A stretch of 64,000 bases of DNA from Lacibacter sp. H407 (GTDB lineage: Bacteria > Bacteroidota > Bacteroidia > Chitinophagales > Chitinophagaceae), in NCBI RefSeq assembly GCF_037892605.1, contig NZ_JBBKTU010000001.1, positions 744,001-808,000 on the forward strand, given 5' to 3'. The number at the start of each line of letters is the position of its first letter. Positions within the stretch are counted from its first letter, which is position 1. A model generated the notes under the pieces. It was not told the origin of the DNA. It saw only the letters and a program-made list of their open reading frames with translations, and made no database searches. The translations under genes and the position numbers were made by a program. Of this stretch, positions 52,199-62,374 are shown one piece after another.

Positions 52199-52975
52199 CT
52201 AAAAATCAATCGATGTTTTCCCAAGTTTTCGAGTGATCATATTGCGAAACCTGACCGCCAATTTTATGGGCTGTAAACCCAGAGCCCAATCTCGTAGCTC
52301 AGTTTGATGTGTATAATGAAAGCACTCAGAAACAGCAAAGCCTTCTGCTTCAATCAATCGTTCTGTCAAATCTTCTCTCAAAGCGGGTTTATCGAAAACT
52401 GAACCGGCTTTCACATAATCGATAGTATTGGTTTTGTACCACATTCCAACATTAACATGATGTCGAAACTGGCCACGGATTGTATCTGCAATAACAAAGT
52501 GATTTGCCTGAAAATCTTTATACCAGTCCAGATGAGTCCTGCAGTTGATATGCCCATCGCCGCTTTGTTTTGGTACAGCAGCAGAAAACACAACAACATC
52601 TGCGACTCCCGTCATCCACTTTATTAAAGAGAAAGAAATTGTCGGCTGGAGATGCTCTGCTACTTCAAGTGATACTGCAAGATCATATGTTTCGTTTAAT
52701 TGACTTAAAAATTGCGAAACCCCGGTTTCATCATTCAAATCAAGTGATTGAAACTTTATAGAATCATAACCACTAAAATCCGGTTTTGCATAGCCATCCA
52801 AAGCAAGAACTGCTACACCTCGCTTTCCAAGCGCTTTACTTAACTGTCCGCTTCCGCAGCCAAACTCAATAATTTTTTTTGGATTGTATGATTTTACTAT
52901 AGCATCAGCTATTGGCGCATAGTCATACTGAAAGATGGGAGAATTGAAATATTTTTCCTGATAAAATTTATTCAT
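52199..52975 (-). CDS. Class I SAM-dependent methyltransferase
   Basis: The 258-residue enzyme has the SAM motif IIEFGCGSGQLSKAL (about residues 35-49), followed by SLDLNDETG and DLAVSLEVAEHL, which are motifs II and III of class I. It resembles O-methyltransferases acting on glycans or small substrates. It is tightly linked to the GT2 gene after it. Confidence 0.87.
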   Translation of the reverse strand: MNKFYQEKYFNSPIFQYDYAPIADAIVKSYNPKKIIEFGCGSGQLSKALGKRGVAVLALDGYAKPDFSGYDSIKFQSLDLNDETGVSQFLSQLNETYDLAVSLEVAEHLQPTISFSLIKWMTGVADVVVFSAAVPKQSGDGHINCRTHLDWYKDFQANHFVIADTIRGQFRHHVNVGMWYKTNTIDYVKAGSVFDKPALREDLTERLIEAEGFAVSECFHYTHQTELRDWALGLQPIKLAVRFRNMITRKLGKTSIDF

Positions 52976-53026
52976 ACATTCTTTTTTAATTTACTCTGAT
53001 ATTTCAATGGTCGGAGTAAGAATAGA

Positions 53027-53899
53027 TTAATTAATGTGAAATACCCCGTTAACAAAGTTCATCAAAGAAAACTCTGTTTTTTTTATAACTTTTATTGTTT
53101 TTTTTAAATTAAATCCTCTAAAAAAAAACATAGCCAAATTTACAACCATTCTGCGGTCATTTTTTTTCAGAATCCACCTTTTCGCATCTTCTGTAATTGG
53201 AAGATTTAATTCTTTTATCGCATCTCGTAGATACAAATATCCATTCGATAGATATGAAAATTGGTTATTTATCTCTTGCCCTTCATGTCTTCGATAAATC
53301 ATGAAATCGAAGGGTAATTTCACAATTGAGGCTTGTGATGCAGCTTTAAGATTGTAATACATATCATTTGCAGGACCATACTTAGTTGGATATTCGCCTA
53401 TAGATTTGAAAAAACTACGCTTTTGAATAGTACCACCTGGGCCGCAAACAAGAAAGGGTTGGTCAAAAAAATGTTCGTGAATTGCCTTTGTTGGGTTTAT
53501 CAGAACGGGGTTACTTGTATCTGATCCCTTAACATGAATCCCAAAACCAGCCTCTGGAAACATTTGCATTGCACTCACACAGAGTTCAATTCCGTTATAC
53601 AATATTTGATCGTCGGAATCAACATACATCAAATAATCCCCTTTTGCAAATGAAGCAGCTTTATTTCTGTTACCATAGTCTCCGAGATTCCTTTCATTTT
53701 TATACACCCTTATTCGTTGATCTTTAGCCGCAAACGATTGTGCAATTTCAACAGTTCCATCAACTGATAAATCATCAACAATTATCAATTCAAAATTTGT
53801 ATATGTTGACGCAAGGACACTTTCAATAGCCTCGCCGATAAATTTTTCTCTGTTGTAAGCCGTCATCAATACACTCACCAATAGTTGTTCAGCTTGCAT
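53027..53899 (-). CDS. Glycosyltransferase family 2 protein
   Basis: The 290-residue GT-A enzyme starts SVLMTAYNREKFIGEAIESVLAST and shows VDDLSVDGTVEIA, the DXD stretch MYVDSDDQI and the C-terminal IYRRHEGQEI. ATG at 53899 is chosen; a longer open frame reaches 53974 but overlaps the previous gene more. It overlaps the previous GT2 gene by 11 bases. Sequence after residue 250 is basic with an aromatic patch. Confidence 0.88.
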   Translation of the reverse strand: MQAEQLLVSVLMTAYNREKFIGEAIESVLASTYTNFELIIVDDLSVDGTVEIAQSFAAKDQRIRVYKNERNLGDYGNRNKAASFAKGDYLMYVDSDDQILYNGIELCVSAMQMFPEAGFGIHVKGSDTSNPVLINPTKAIHEHFFDQPFLVCGPGGTIQKRSFFKSIGEYPTKYGPANDMYYNLKAASQASIVKLPFDFMIYRRHEGQEINNQFSYLSNGYLYLRDAIKELNLPITEDAKRWILKKNDRRMVVNLAMFFFRGFNLKKTIKVIKKTEFSLMNFVNGVFHIN

Positions 53900-54671
53900 G
53901 TTGTGCCTTCCCCTTTTTTTGTTCCAGATGAAGAATATTTTTTTTGTAATCTCCCCTTGAGAAAAATTTCTCAATGAAACAATACATTAAAATAAAAAAA
54001 TAACGGCTACCCATTTCCCTGATCTTGAGTTTTGAAACACCTGCTTTACGGTTTCGCCACGAATTTGGCACAACCGTATAACTATATCCACGCACGATCG
54101 TTTTTAACGAAAGTTCAATTGTTAGATTGAAATGTGGCGCCATTAATGGCTGTATTCCTGCAATAGTTTCTTTTTTGTATAACTTAAACGCATTGGTTGC
54201 ATCATTATAACGGGTGCCAATCACCATACGTATTATTGTGTTAGCCATGCGGTTGATCACCAGTTTATGAAACGGATAATCAATGAGCTTACCACCCTTT
54301 ATAAAACGGGATCCAAATACACAATCCACATTATCTTCCAACATACGATGATAAAAACGTACAAGGTCAAGCGGATCATCAGAGAGGTCAGCCATCATCA
54401 CAGCCACACAGTCACCGGTGAATTTTTCCAACCCATAGCGTACTGCATAACCAAAACCATTCGGTCCTTTATTTGTATAGTAAACCAACGAATGAACCTG
54501 CTCCTGCAACCCCTGCAATACCTGTATAGTATTGTCTTTTGAATTATCATTGATCACAACAATTTCATGATCAATTTTATACTTCTGCAATACCTCGAAA
54601 AGAGTTTGCACAGTTTCTGCAATGGATCCTTCTTCGTTATAGGCAGGTATTACTATGGAAAGTTTGAGCAT
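53889..54671 (-). CDS. Glycosyltransferase family 2, DPM1-like
   Basis: The 260-residue enzyme has SIVIPAYNEEGSIAETVQTLFE, the INDNSKDNT pair and the catalytic DXD-like MADLSDDP, and GSRFIKGGKLIDYP, all typical of dolichol/polyprenyl-phosphate sugar synthases. The C-terminal 40 residues lack extra membrane helices, so it is the soluble type. It may make a polyprenyl-linked sugar for the GT39-like enzyme encoded nearby. Confidence 0.9.
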   Translation of the reverse strand: MLKLSIVIPAYNEEGSIAETVQTLFEVLQKYKIDHEIVVINDNSKDNTIQVLQGLQEQVHSLVYYTNKGPNGFGYAVRYGLEKFTGDCVAVMMADLSDDPLDLVRFYHRMLEDNVDCVFGSRFIKGGKLIDYPFHKLVINRMANTIIRMVIGTRYNDATNAFKLYKKETIAGIQPLMAPHFNLTIELSLKTIVRGYSYTVVPNSWRNRKAGVSKLKIREMGSRYFFILMYCFIEKFFSRGDYKKNILHLEQKKGKAQHAS

Positions 54672-54693
54672 ACTTGTATAAAGATTTTTAAAA

Positions 54694-55410
54694 TCAGATT
54701 CGCTTAAACATCAACTCTTCGAAATCACCAAACCCATGTTTGATCTTAGCGCTTATTACAAATCCACTATTTTGTAACAGCAAATCGATCTCCTCAGCTT
54801 TAACTGCCTTTAGATACATATCATCATGATGCTGTTCAAGTTGAATGAATTGAATCGTAGCGGTATTTCCTTCAAATAATCCTTCCAGACATTTAAGCTC
54901 GTGCCCCTCGGTATCAATTTTAACCACGTCAATAAAATCAAGCGATTCTTCTTTTATGAATGCATTCAGGGTAATCACATCTACCTCATAAGAAGCTGCA
55001 ACTACTTCTTCAGGCTTTACACCAAGTACCTTTGCCTTCATTTTCAGGTAATCAGAATCGTAATTCAATTCTTCAAACGTTGATGTTTCGTCTGTAACCG
55101 TTTCTTTTAACAGCAACTTTCCACTCTGGTTACTTACACCTTTATTAATAAGTTTTACATTTTCTAAGTGGCCGAATTTTTTCTTCAGAACCTGGTACAA
55201 CCGGGGATTAGGTTTAAATGCAAAGATCTTTGCCTCAGGGAATAAATTTAGAAAGAAGCTGATGGTCTGCCCTTTGTTAGCGCCCACATCAAATATAACC
55301 GGTTTCTTAACCTCAACATGTTTACGGTAATAGTTCGAAAGCCTTGGATAAAAGATCAGCTTCTCATTAATATCGATCAGAAACTGAATAAGTTTTATAC
55401 GTAATGACAT
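54694..55410 (-). CDS. FkbM-family methyltransferase
   Basis: The 238-residue enzyme has the FkbM SAM motif IFDVGANKGQTISFF, with the next motif AFKPNPRLY (Lys in place of the common Glu), and FIDVVKIDTEGHELKCLEGL, the family signature. FkbM enzymes O-methylate sugars and small metabolites. It is followed, after a 22-base gap, by the GT2 gene and preceded by the SDR gene with a 15-base gap. Confidence 0.92.
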   Translation of the reverse strand: MSLRIKLIQFLIDINEKLIFYPRLSNYYRKHVEVKKPVIFDVGANKGQTISFFLNLFPEAKIFAFKPNPRLYQVLKKKFGHLENVKLINKGVSNQSGKLLLKETVTDETSTFEELNYDSDYLKMKAKVLGVKPEEVVAASYEVDVITLNAFIKEESLDFIDVVKIDTEGHELKCLEGLFEGNTATIQFIQLEQHHDDMYLKAVKAEEIDLLLQNSGFVISAKIKHGFGDFEELMFKRI

Positions 55411-55425
55411 AAGGAATAGTAGTGC

Positions 55426-56487
55426 TTAGATACGTGAACGTAATGCATTGAACATTTCTTCAAGTGTAACAGTGAGATCAAACTTCCAGTTCCACTCAGG
55501 ATAATGCTGTTTAAACTTAGAAAGATCACTGATGTACCAGATATGGTCGCCAATACGATTTGTATCAGAATAAGTATAATTCATTTTATTGCCGCTTACG
55601 CTTTCGCAGAGTGCAATTGCTTCCAGCATCGAGCAGTTGGCAAAACGTCCGCCTCCCGCATTGTAAACTTCGCCGGGTCTGGGGTTCTGATAGAAATGCC
55701 AGAACATATTTACCAAGTCGTTACTGTGAATATTATCACGCACCTGTTTTCCTTTGTAACCAAAGATGGTGTATTGATTACCGGTAATGGCACACTTCAT
55801 AAGATAGGCCAGGAACCCATGTAGCTGCGCACCTGAATGGTTGGGACCTGTTAAACAACCGCCACGAAATACAGCTGTCTTCATACCAAAGTATTTGCCA
55901 TACTCCTGCACCAGTACATCAGCAGCAACTTTAGATGCGCCAAACAAAGAGTGCTTTGTATGATCGATACTCATGTGTTCATCAATACCATGCTCGTAAT
56001 AAGCATGTGAGGAATCGATCTCCCATCTCGTATCTGTTTCTACTAAGGGCAGGTAATTGGGCGTATCACCATACACTTTATTGGTAGAGGTAAAAATGAA
56101 AACAGCTTCAGGACAAAATTGTCTTGTCATTTCAAGCATGTTCAACGTGCCCGTTGCATTAACGGAAAAATCAGTAAGCGGCTCACGTGCAGCCCAATCA
56201 TGACTAGGTTGCGCAGCTGCATGAATGATAAGCTGAACGGCACTTCCATACGCTTCAAATACTTTTTGCAAAGCAGTTGTGTCTCTGATGTCAACCGTAT
56301 AATGTTTATAGTTGTCGTATTGATTGGCGAGTCGTTCCCTGTTCCATTTGGTACTACCATCTTCGCCAAAAAAATACTGACGCAGGTTATTATCGATCCC
56401 CACAACAGTATCAAATTTATCTGCCAAAAAACTTACGGATTCACTTCCGATCAATCCTGCTGATCCTGTTACAATAGCTACTGACAT
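55426..56487 (-). CDS. NAD-dependent sugar epimerase/dehydratase (SDR), Phe in place of catalytic Tyr
   Basis: The 353-residue SDR protein has the cofactor site GSAGLIGS (residues 8-15) and the [14 protein letters not shown] active-site region, but the YxxxK pair reads Phe182-Gly-Ala-Ser-Lys186 (HSLFGASK). It resembles the CDP-paratose-2-epimerase-like group, where the same change may occur. It lies one base after the neighbouring SDR gene, whose YGATK is intact. The two could act in sequence or as a heteromer; this is inference. Confidence 0.85.
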   Translation of the reverse strand: MSVAIVTGSAGLIGSESVSFLADKFDTVVGIDNNLRQYFFGEDGSTKWNRERLANQYDNYKHYTVDIRDTTALQKVFEAYGSAVQLIIHAAAQPSHDWAAREPLTDFSVNATGTLNMLEMTRQFCPEAVFIFTSTNKVYGDTPNYLPLVETDTRWEIDSSHAYYEHGIDEHMSIDHTKHSLFGASKVAADVLVQEYGKYFGMKTAVFRGGCLTGPNHSGAQLHGFLAYLMKCAITGNQYTIFGYKGKQVRDNIHSNDLVNMFWHFYQNPRPGEVYNAGGGRFANCSMLEAIALCESVSGNKMNYTYSDTNRIGDHIWYISDLSKFKQHYPEWNWKFDLTVTLEEMFNALRSRI

Positions 56488-56488
56488 G

Positions 56489-57556
56489 TTAATATAAAAT
56501 TGGTTTTAGTTGTTCTTCATGATCTCTTATCCATGCATAGATTTCCTGCATGATCTTTTCAGGTGTGTACAATGGTTGCCATCCCGTGTTTGCAGTGATG
56601 GCTGTATTATCAGTGATGTATAATCGTACATCTGCTTTTCTGTTTTCAGGTATAGGTGTTATCGTAATACTGTTCCCGGTGATACGTTCGCAGATAGCTG
56701 TGAGTTCTTTCAGTGATACACTGCAATCAAATCCTCCTCCTACATTCTTGATCTGGCCGTTGATCGCATCAATATGTTGAATTTGCCAATCAATTAAACG
56801 AAACAAGTCGTGAATATGCAGCATGTCTCTTACCTGTTTTCCCATTCCGCCATAACCATTGTAGGTAAGATTCCGTTTCCAGAAATGACGGGCCATCCAC
56901 AATACAATGACACCCTGATCCACCTTACCCATTTGCCACGGACCGGTAAGCACACCACAACGGTTGACGACAGCTTTCAATCCAAGAAATTCAATATACT
57001 CAGTGATCAATAATTCTGAAGCAAGTTTTGTAGCACCATAGAGTGACCTCGCACCTTCAATAGGGAACTCAGTAGTGATGCCTTTTGATGAAACACCTTT
57101 TATCGTTTGTTCATTGCTGAAATGAAACCGGGTATCACTTTCTGTATAAGCCGCTTCATCAAGCAAACCAAAAGGATAGATACGACTGGTTGATAAAAAG
57201 ATGATACCTGCTTTTTGCTTTACAGCATAATTTAAACAATTGATGGTGCCAAGCAAGTTGGTGTTCACTACATAATCAGGTGTGCTATCAATCCCGGCAA
57301 GTACCGAAGGTTCTGCTGCCGCTTCAATAATAAAATCAACCTTCCCCACTTCATCAAAATCTTCTTTGTTGCGGATATCACCATGTATAAACTCAATACC
57401 TGCTGCCTTCAATCGGCCAAGACTTAACTCAGAGCCACGACGTTTGAGATTATCAAACGCTATAATACTTGCGTCAGGATAAGCAGCCTTAAAATAAAGT
57501 GCCAGGTTTGACCCTGCAAAACCGCAACCGCCGGTGATTAGAATTGATGTAAGCAT
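56489..57556 (-). CDS. NAD-dependent sugar epimerase/dehydratase (SDR)
   Basis: The 355-residue SDR enzyme has [15 protein letters not shown] (residues 5-19), [11 protein letters not shown] and the intact catalytic pair Tyr173/Lys177 (SLYGATK). [16 protein letters not shown] and [16 protein letters not shown] match the CDP-paratose/tyvelose epimerase-like branch. It is separated from the next SDR by one base. The substrate is probably a nucleotide sugar for the glycan. Confidence 0.87.
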   Translation of the reverse strand: MLTSILITGGCGFAGSNLALYFKAAYPDASIIAFDNLKRRGSELSLGRLKAAGIEFIHGDIRNKEDFDEVGKVDFIIEAAAEPSVLAGIDSTPDYVVNTNLLGTINCLNYAVKQKAGIIFLSTSRIYPFGLLDEAAYTESDTRFHFSNEQTIKGVSSKGITTEFPIEGARSLYGATKLASELLITEYIEFLGLKAVVNRCGVLTGPWQMGKVDQGVIVLWMARHFWKRNLTYNGYGGMGKQVRDMLHIHDLFRLIDWQIQHIDAINGQIKNVGGGFDCSVSLKELTAICERITGNSITITPIPENRKADVRLYITDNTAITANTGWQPLYTPEKIMQEIYAWIRDHEEQLKPILY

Positions 57557-57562
57557 AATTAG

Positions 57563-59119
57563 TTACCAAAAAAAATTATAGTACTTATTTGTTTCAGGAT
57601 AATGGGAAACAGAAATTGTTTTGTAGCGTTCAGTAAAAATACCCTGGTAATTTGCTGGCAAAACATTCAGAGAATCGTCACTTACAATACATAACATCAC
57701 AATTGGCAGGCCACCGGCAAGTTTTTTGATTCCTTCCGCCTTACCATTTGTCACGTACTCCGCCTCATTCAGGTTTATGCTTCTGCATTTAAAATAAAAA
57801 CCGATGTAGGGGTCTCTTGAATTCTGTACCACAACAATTACATCATTCGGCTTTGGCTGAATGGGTAAACGATTTAACTGGCTGTAAACACCTGGCTCTG
57901 GTTTATTTTTAATTATCTGGTGTCGAAAAGCATATGAACGGTATAATCCAAAAACAAAGAATAGCAACAATACAGCCCAACCGCTTACCCTCGCAAACCT
58001 ATTTTTTGCACTGACCACTACCCAAAACATATATCCAAAAAAGAGGTACAAAAACAAAATATTAGCTGTACTATAATATGTATGGATGAAAAAAAGATTG
58101 AAGAAAAAAAACAATGGAGCCAGATACAACAAAAGTAAACTGAGTGCGGCTAGCTTTTGTTTTTTATCTGAAAGAACTGAGAATAATACAAACAAAATAC
58201 CAACAAGCATATAAGAGCTTAAATGCGAAAGCATCGAATATGTAAAATACTGTTTCCAGTTGTTGATAGATAACCGTTGTTCAAGTGTTCCAAAATTCCA
58301 TGTTCTTGTGGCAGATGATGTCCACATGGCGGATAAAGGGTTTCCCTGTTTTACAGCATCGGCATATTTCACCCACATAAACGTAATGAAAAAAGCCAGT
58401 ACGAAACCTGTTGTAGCCAACAGGAAAAAACGCAATTTTGTGAGGCTGAGTCGTAGTGGTTTGGCAAAAACCGACTGTCTGTTTGCATAGTAAAAAAACA
58501 AAAGAGCTGTTGCAGGGGCTAAAATTCCAATAAACGTAGTGCTTTTACTTAAGCCGCATAGTGTGCCAAATATTGTAAAGAAAAAAAGCGATGTATACTT
58601 TTTTGAATAGTGAAACCATTCGCACAGAAAATATATAGCCTGAAGACAAAGAGTTAGCGAAAATGTATCGATCAAAAAAACCGTATCAAATACGAGATAG
58701 AAAGGGAATAAATTATAAAAAATCAAAGCGATGTAAACTGCTGCAGAAGAAATGTTCAATCGTTTGCCGATTGCCAGCAGCAGCAGGTTGTTAATGATGT
58801 GCGCACTGATGTTGATGACCTTACCTGCAACAATTAAATCTATGCCGGAAAATTTATGAATGACTAAGGCCAAATATTGATACAGCGGAAACTCCATAGG
58901 CACTGTCCATGGAGAACCCATGATAGGAGTAAGATAACTCAGTTTAAATTCTGATAGTGAAAGATACAGTGACGTTATAGCCGTTTGCGATTGGCGGTAA
59001 TGATGAATGGTTAGGTTGGGAGATAACGAAATAAGTGTAACTGCTAAAAAAGCAACTGCACTCAGCACCCATAGCCAACGAAAAAGAACTACCTGCTTGT
59101 CTTCTGTAATCGTTATCAT
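57563..59119 (-). CDS. GT39-like membrane glycosyltransferase
   Basis: The 518-residue protein has about ten to twelve membrane helices and a periplasmic C-terminal part (after about residue 400) with DVIVVVQNSRDPYIGFYF. The N-terminal loop has HHYRQSQTAI and the helix-rich GT-C shape seen in PMT/ArnT-type enzymes, which take a sugar from a polyprenyl carrier. The catalytic aspartate of GT-C enzymes is not certain by eye. It overlaps the next gene by 4 bp. Confidence 0.72.
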   Translation of the reverse strand: MITITEDKQVVLFRWLWVLSAVAFLAVTLISLSPNLTIHHYRQSQTAITSLYLSLSEFKLSYLTPIMGSPWTVPMEFPLYQYLALVIHKFSGIDLIVAGKVINISAHIINNLLLLAIGKRLNISSAAVYIALIFYNLFPFYLVFDTVFLIDTFSLTLCLQAIYFLCEWFHYSKKYTSLFFFTIFGTLCGLSKSTTFIGILAPATALLFFYYANRQSVFAKPLRLSLTKLRFFLLATTGFVLAFFITFMWVKYADAVKQGNPLSAMWTSSATRTWNFGTLEQRLSINNWKQYFTYSMLSHLSSYMLVGILFVLFSVLSDKKQKLAALSLLLLYLAPLFFFFNLFFIHTYYSTANILFLYLFFGYMFWVVVSAKNRFARVSGWAVLLLFFVFGLYRSYAFRHQIIKNKPEPGVYSQLNRLPIQPKPNDVIVVVQNSRDPYIGFYFKCRSINLNEAEYVTNGKAEGIKKLAGGLPIVMLCIVSDDSLNVLPANYQGIFTERYKTISVSHYPETNKYYNFFW

Positions 59120-60282
59120 TTAAGTTTTTTAGTTAATTGTAACACCATTCTTGTTGAATAAACAATGAAATTGGGAATACCGGGCTGATCAAGTATACTT
59201 CCATATACTTTCACTTTTTTTATGCTGCTTCGTTTTTGACTATGCTGCAATAGAAACTGTTCAATATTGGCTGTACAACGTGCAGCATCAAATATAATGT
59301 TGGCATATTGCATTGCAGCCGTTGTTAAGGCCTGCACCTCTTCTGGATGCAGTTGAAGTTTCTGAAACACTTTTACATATCCATCAATTTTATTTCCTTC
59401 AATTAACACCCCCCGCTCATTTCTACCAATCAACTCTTGTACACCTCCGGGCAAATTATTGACTATTGCGAGCACGCCTGCTTTCATTGCTTCAATGATT
59501 GTAACAGGCATCCCTTCTGCAATTGTTGGCAATACTAAAAAATCAAAACGTGGTAGTTCGTTGAGCATTTGAGCACTGGGTATAACTCCATAAAAAGTAA
59601 CATTACTTTGAGCTCCCCATACCGATTGATTTTCACAGTTGTCAGACCCTTCCCCAAAAATGTGCCATTCAAAATGATGACCTTTCGTTCGTAATTGTTC
59701 ATCAATAAGTGGTAGTAAAAAATAACCTTTCCCTTCCTCACATCGTCCGATGAATACAATCCGACTACCTGACTTTCTGCTGGCAAAGGCGTTTATACCT
59801 GGTACAGGCAACTCTACGTAAGTGATATCATTTGTACGTGCAGGAAGCTGCTGTTGTAATTTTTTTTTAATGGCCGATGCCACACATGCAAATGCGTTTA
59901 CCGACGTAACATGCTTAATGGCGAGCCGGTAATAATATTCATAATCGCCATGTAAAAACATAATTACAGGATTTGCCAAACCGAGCTGTGATACCATACC
60001 TAACTCGAGCCAATCATGCGCAACAATTACAGCTTGCTCATCAGGTAGCAGTTTTGAAAGCTGTCGGCATGTGTAGTAGAAATTCCAGCGAGGCGAGTAA
60101 TAAAACACTTGCTCACTGGCCGCACCAACTAAACCCGGAAGCTGAAAATTTTTTACCAGATCCTTATTGATTGTATAAATTACATGATTCTCAATTTCAT
60201 TATGCTGCCTGTACAACAACAGGTTTCTGATAACGGATAATACTCCACCGCCTGCTCCGTTATGAAAATGGATGATTCGCAT
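59116..60282 (-). CDS. Glycosyltransferase family 4 protein
   Basis: The 388-residue GT-B enzyme has a short N-terminal RIIHFHNGAGGGVLSVIRNLL, VAHDWLELGMVSQ and the C-terminal RIVFIGRCEEGKGYF, with TIAEGMPVTIIEAMKAGVLAIV as the donor motif. It is coupled to the GT39-like gene (4-bp overlap) and starts 5 bases after the upstream GT4 gene's stop. Confidence 0.88.
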   Translation of the reverse strand: MRIIHFHNGAGGGVLSVIRNLLLYRQHNEIENHVIYTINKDLVKNFQLPGLVGAASEQVFYYSPRWNFYYTCRQLSKLLPDEQAVIVAHDWLELGMVSQLGLANPVIMFLHGDYEYYYRLAIKHVTSVNAFACVASAIKKKLQQQLPARTNDITYVELPVPGINAFASRKSGSRIVFIGRCEEGKGYFLLPLIDEQLRTKGHHFEWHIFGEGSDNCENQSVWGAQSNVTFYGVIPSAQMLNELPRFDFLVLPTIAEGMPVTIIEAMKAGVLAIVNNLPGGVQELIGRNERGVLIEGNKIDGYVKVFQKLQLHPEEVQALTTAAMQYANIIFDAARCTANIEQFLLQHSQKRSSIKKVKVYGSILDQPGIPNFIVYSTRMVLQLTKKLK

Positions 60283-60287
60283 TGCTG

Positions 60288-61511
60288 TTATGGCACAGGT
60301 ATTTTCATCACGGATCTGTAAATACTTTCTGTTTCCAGAATAAATAATTCGTTATTCATATTTTGAATTTTTTTCCGGCCCGCCGTTGCAATCTGTAAAC
60401 GAAACACTTTATTTGTAATCAGCTCATTGATTGAATTAACAATGGAAGAAACATGTTTGGGTTCAAAGAGCAAACCTGTTTGGCGATCTTTAATAATTTC
60501 AGGAATCCCCCCACGATCCGATGCAGCTACTGCACAACCGGCGGCCATTGCTTCCAGTACTACTGTTGGATAATTCTCCCACAAACTTGGCACTACTGCA
60601 ATATCGCTTTTGGCTAACTCCTGTTTTACCTGAGCACCTGTAAGAGCGCCGGTAAAACGCACCCGCTTGGCGACGGTGCGAAGCTCCTGCTGCATCCACC
60701 CTTTCATGGAGGGCATCTCTTCCGACACAGATTCATCTCTTCCAATAATAATCGCTGAATAATCCGGATGCTGCTCAAGAATGATTTTAAGCGCCGGAGT
60801 AAACGTAAACATTCCTTTCAGTATGGTGAGTTTGCCCACAAAACAAATCGTCTTTGTTTCACGATCAATAGGAAACTGAAACAATTCGCTGTCAGCTGTA
60901 AAGGGATTTGCCAGTAGCTTGATTTTTTCCTGCGGTAATTTCCAATAGGATATTCCCCAATCTCGCAAAGCCTTTGATGGCGTTAGAATCAGGTCGGCTT
61001 GCGTACAAATAATATATTCGGGATTCTGGTGCTTGTTGCTATCTGTTTTATTCCAGTAACCAAAATCGATGCGTCCTCGAAGAAATGCGCCCGCTACAAA
61101 ACGCAATTTCGTGAGGAACGGTTGATAAGTATTCGACACTTTTGTAATCAACACACCGGGTGTATGCATTTTTACCAGCAATGGAATAAACGGATACTTC
61201 AACTTTATATCCAATCCACAAGCCCCTACCTCAGGGCTTTCCATTAAATCAACTTCATGGGCGTTAAAATATTGTTCAAAAACTGCTAATGCCCGGGCTC
61301 GAAATTGATTCGGGTCTGCCACAGGAACCAGATAATTGATACAAAACTCACGCTGCACAATCGACTCCTTGTTATGGTAATAAGTAGCCGATATTACCGA
61401 CACCTTGTGCCCTTTCCGATAAAGCAAATTTGCCAAATGATTCATATACGAACCAATGCCACCTGTTGCCATCGCTGGCGGAAATTCATACGTTACAAGT
61501 AAAATATGCAT
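60288..61511 (-). CDS. Glycosyltransferase family 4 protein
   Basis: The 407-residue GT-B enzyme begins HILLVTYEFPPAMATGGIGSYMNHL with a glycine-rich loop and has TICFVGKLTILKGMFTF and PSLWENYPTVVLEAMAAGCAVAASDRGG in the C-terminal lobe, the donor site. It shares a single base (TGATG) with the GT2 gene before it. Acceptor unknown. Confidence 0.9.
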   Translation of the reverse strand: MHILLVTYEFPPAMATGGIGSYMNHLANLLYRKGHKVSVISATYYHNKESIVQREFCINYLVPVADPNQFRARALAVFEQYFNAHEVDLMESPEVGACGLDIKLKYPFIPLLVKMHTPGVLITKVSNTYQPFLTKLRFVAGAFLRGRIDFGYWNKTDSNKHQNPEYIICTQADLILTPSKALRDWGISYWKLPQEKIKLLANPFTADSELFQFPIDRETKTICFVGKLTILKGMFTFTPALKIILEQHPDYSAIIIGRDESVSEEMPSMKGWMQQELRTVAKRVRFTGALTGAQVKQELAKSDIAVVPSLWENYPTVVLEAMAAGCAVAASDRGGIPEIIKDRQTGLLFEPKHVSSIVNSINELITNKVFRLQIATAGRKKIQNMNNELFILETESIYRSVMKIPVP

Positions 61512-62374
61512 CAGTTCTTACCTAGGATTCTGCCAAAGATTGATTTGGCTTTGCTCACCCATACTGGTTCCGTCATCTCCTGCACCTGTTTTTTTGTCCA
61601 CCATTGCCAGTCATGGTCAAATTCAATTCCGAATTTTTCAACTATTCGGTTATAACTGGCTGTTAAACGTTCCTCACTGTAGCGCTGCTTTACGGCCTCT
61701 TTATCTGAACTGCTTTTTTGATACTGGTGATCATGGATCAACCGGATTGTATTGATATGGTACACTGCAAATGCTCCCTTTTCAGAAAGTATTGCACGTA
61801 AAGCAAATTCATAATCCTCAAATCCAACAAACATCCCTTCGTCAAACAGCCCGTATTGTTCAAACACTGCTCGTTGAATGAAAGAGGCCCCGCCGGGAAA
61901 ACAATTTGTAACAGCAAAACTCCCCGCATCCACAAACACCTTGCTATTTTCTACTCGCACTCTTAACTGGTCGCTGTTACACTGTTCATGAACATTATAA
62001 ATTTGCGGTACAATGATCGCAGTATCCGGATGCCCGGCTGTAAATTCCTGGAACAAATGCAGCCAGCTTTGAACAGGTTCAATAGTAATATCATTATCTA
62101 CGCTCAGGAGCCATGGTGCCCGGGTATGCTGTATCAGAAAATTACGACCTCCCGATACGCCGAGATTTTTACCTGCATCCAGTAGATGAACTTGCGGATT
62201 GCTTGCATAAAACCGGGATAGCTTTTTAAGCTGCTGCTCATCCGAGCCATTGTTCAACACATAAATATGCTGACCAGAGGGCAAAAAACTATTGATGCAG
62301 TCAATTGTCTGATCAACTTTATTATAAAATAAGATAAGAATATCTACTAAACCCCCTTGAATCGATTCTCCCAT
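61511..62374 (-). CDS. Glycosyltransferase family 2 (rhamnosyltransferase-like)
   Basis: The 287-residue GT-A enzyme has VDILILFYNKVDQTIDCINSF, LDAGKNLGVSGGRNFLI, the DXD stretch LLSVDNDITIEP and CFPGGASFIQRAVFEQYG then EDYEFALRAI. The GVSGGRN-DND-GGASF layout is typical of GT2 rhamnosyl-type transferases. Its 5' end overlaps the previous GT2 gene by 28 bases, and no later start is better. Confidence 0.88.
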   Translation of the reverse strand: MGESIQGGLVDILILFYNKVDQTIDCINSFLPSGQHIYVLNNGSDEQQLKKLSRFYASNPQVHLLDAGKNLGVSGGRNFLIQHTRAPWLLSVDNDITIEPVQSWLHLFQEFTAGHPDTAIIVPQIYNVHEQCNSDQLRVRVENSKVFVDAGSFAVTNCFPGGASFIQRAVFEQYGLFDEGMFVGFEDYEFALRAILSEKGAFAVYHINTIRLIHDHQYQKSSSDKEAVKQRYSEERLTASYNRIVEKFGIEFDHDWQWWTKKQVQEMTEPVWVSKAKSIFGRILGKN

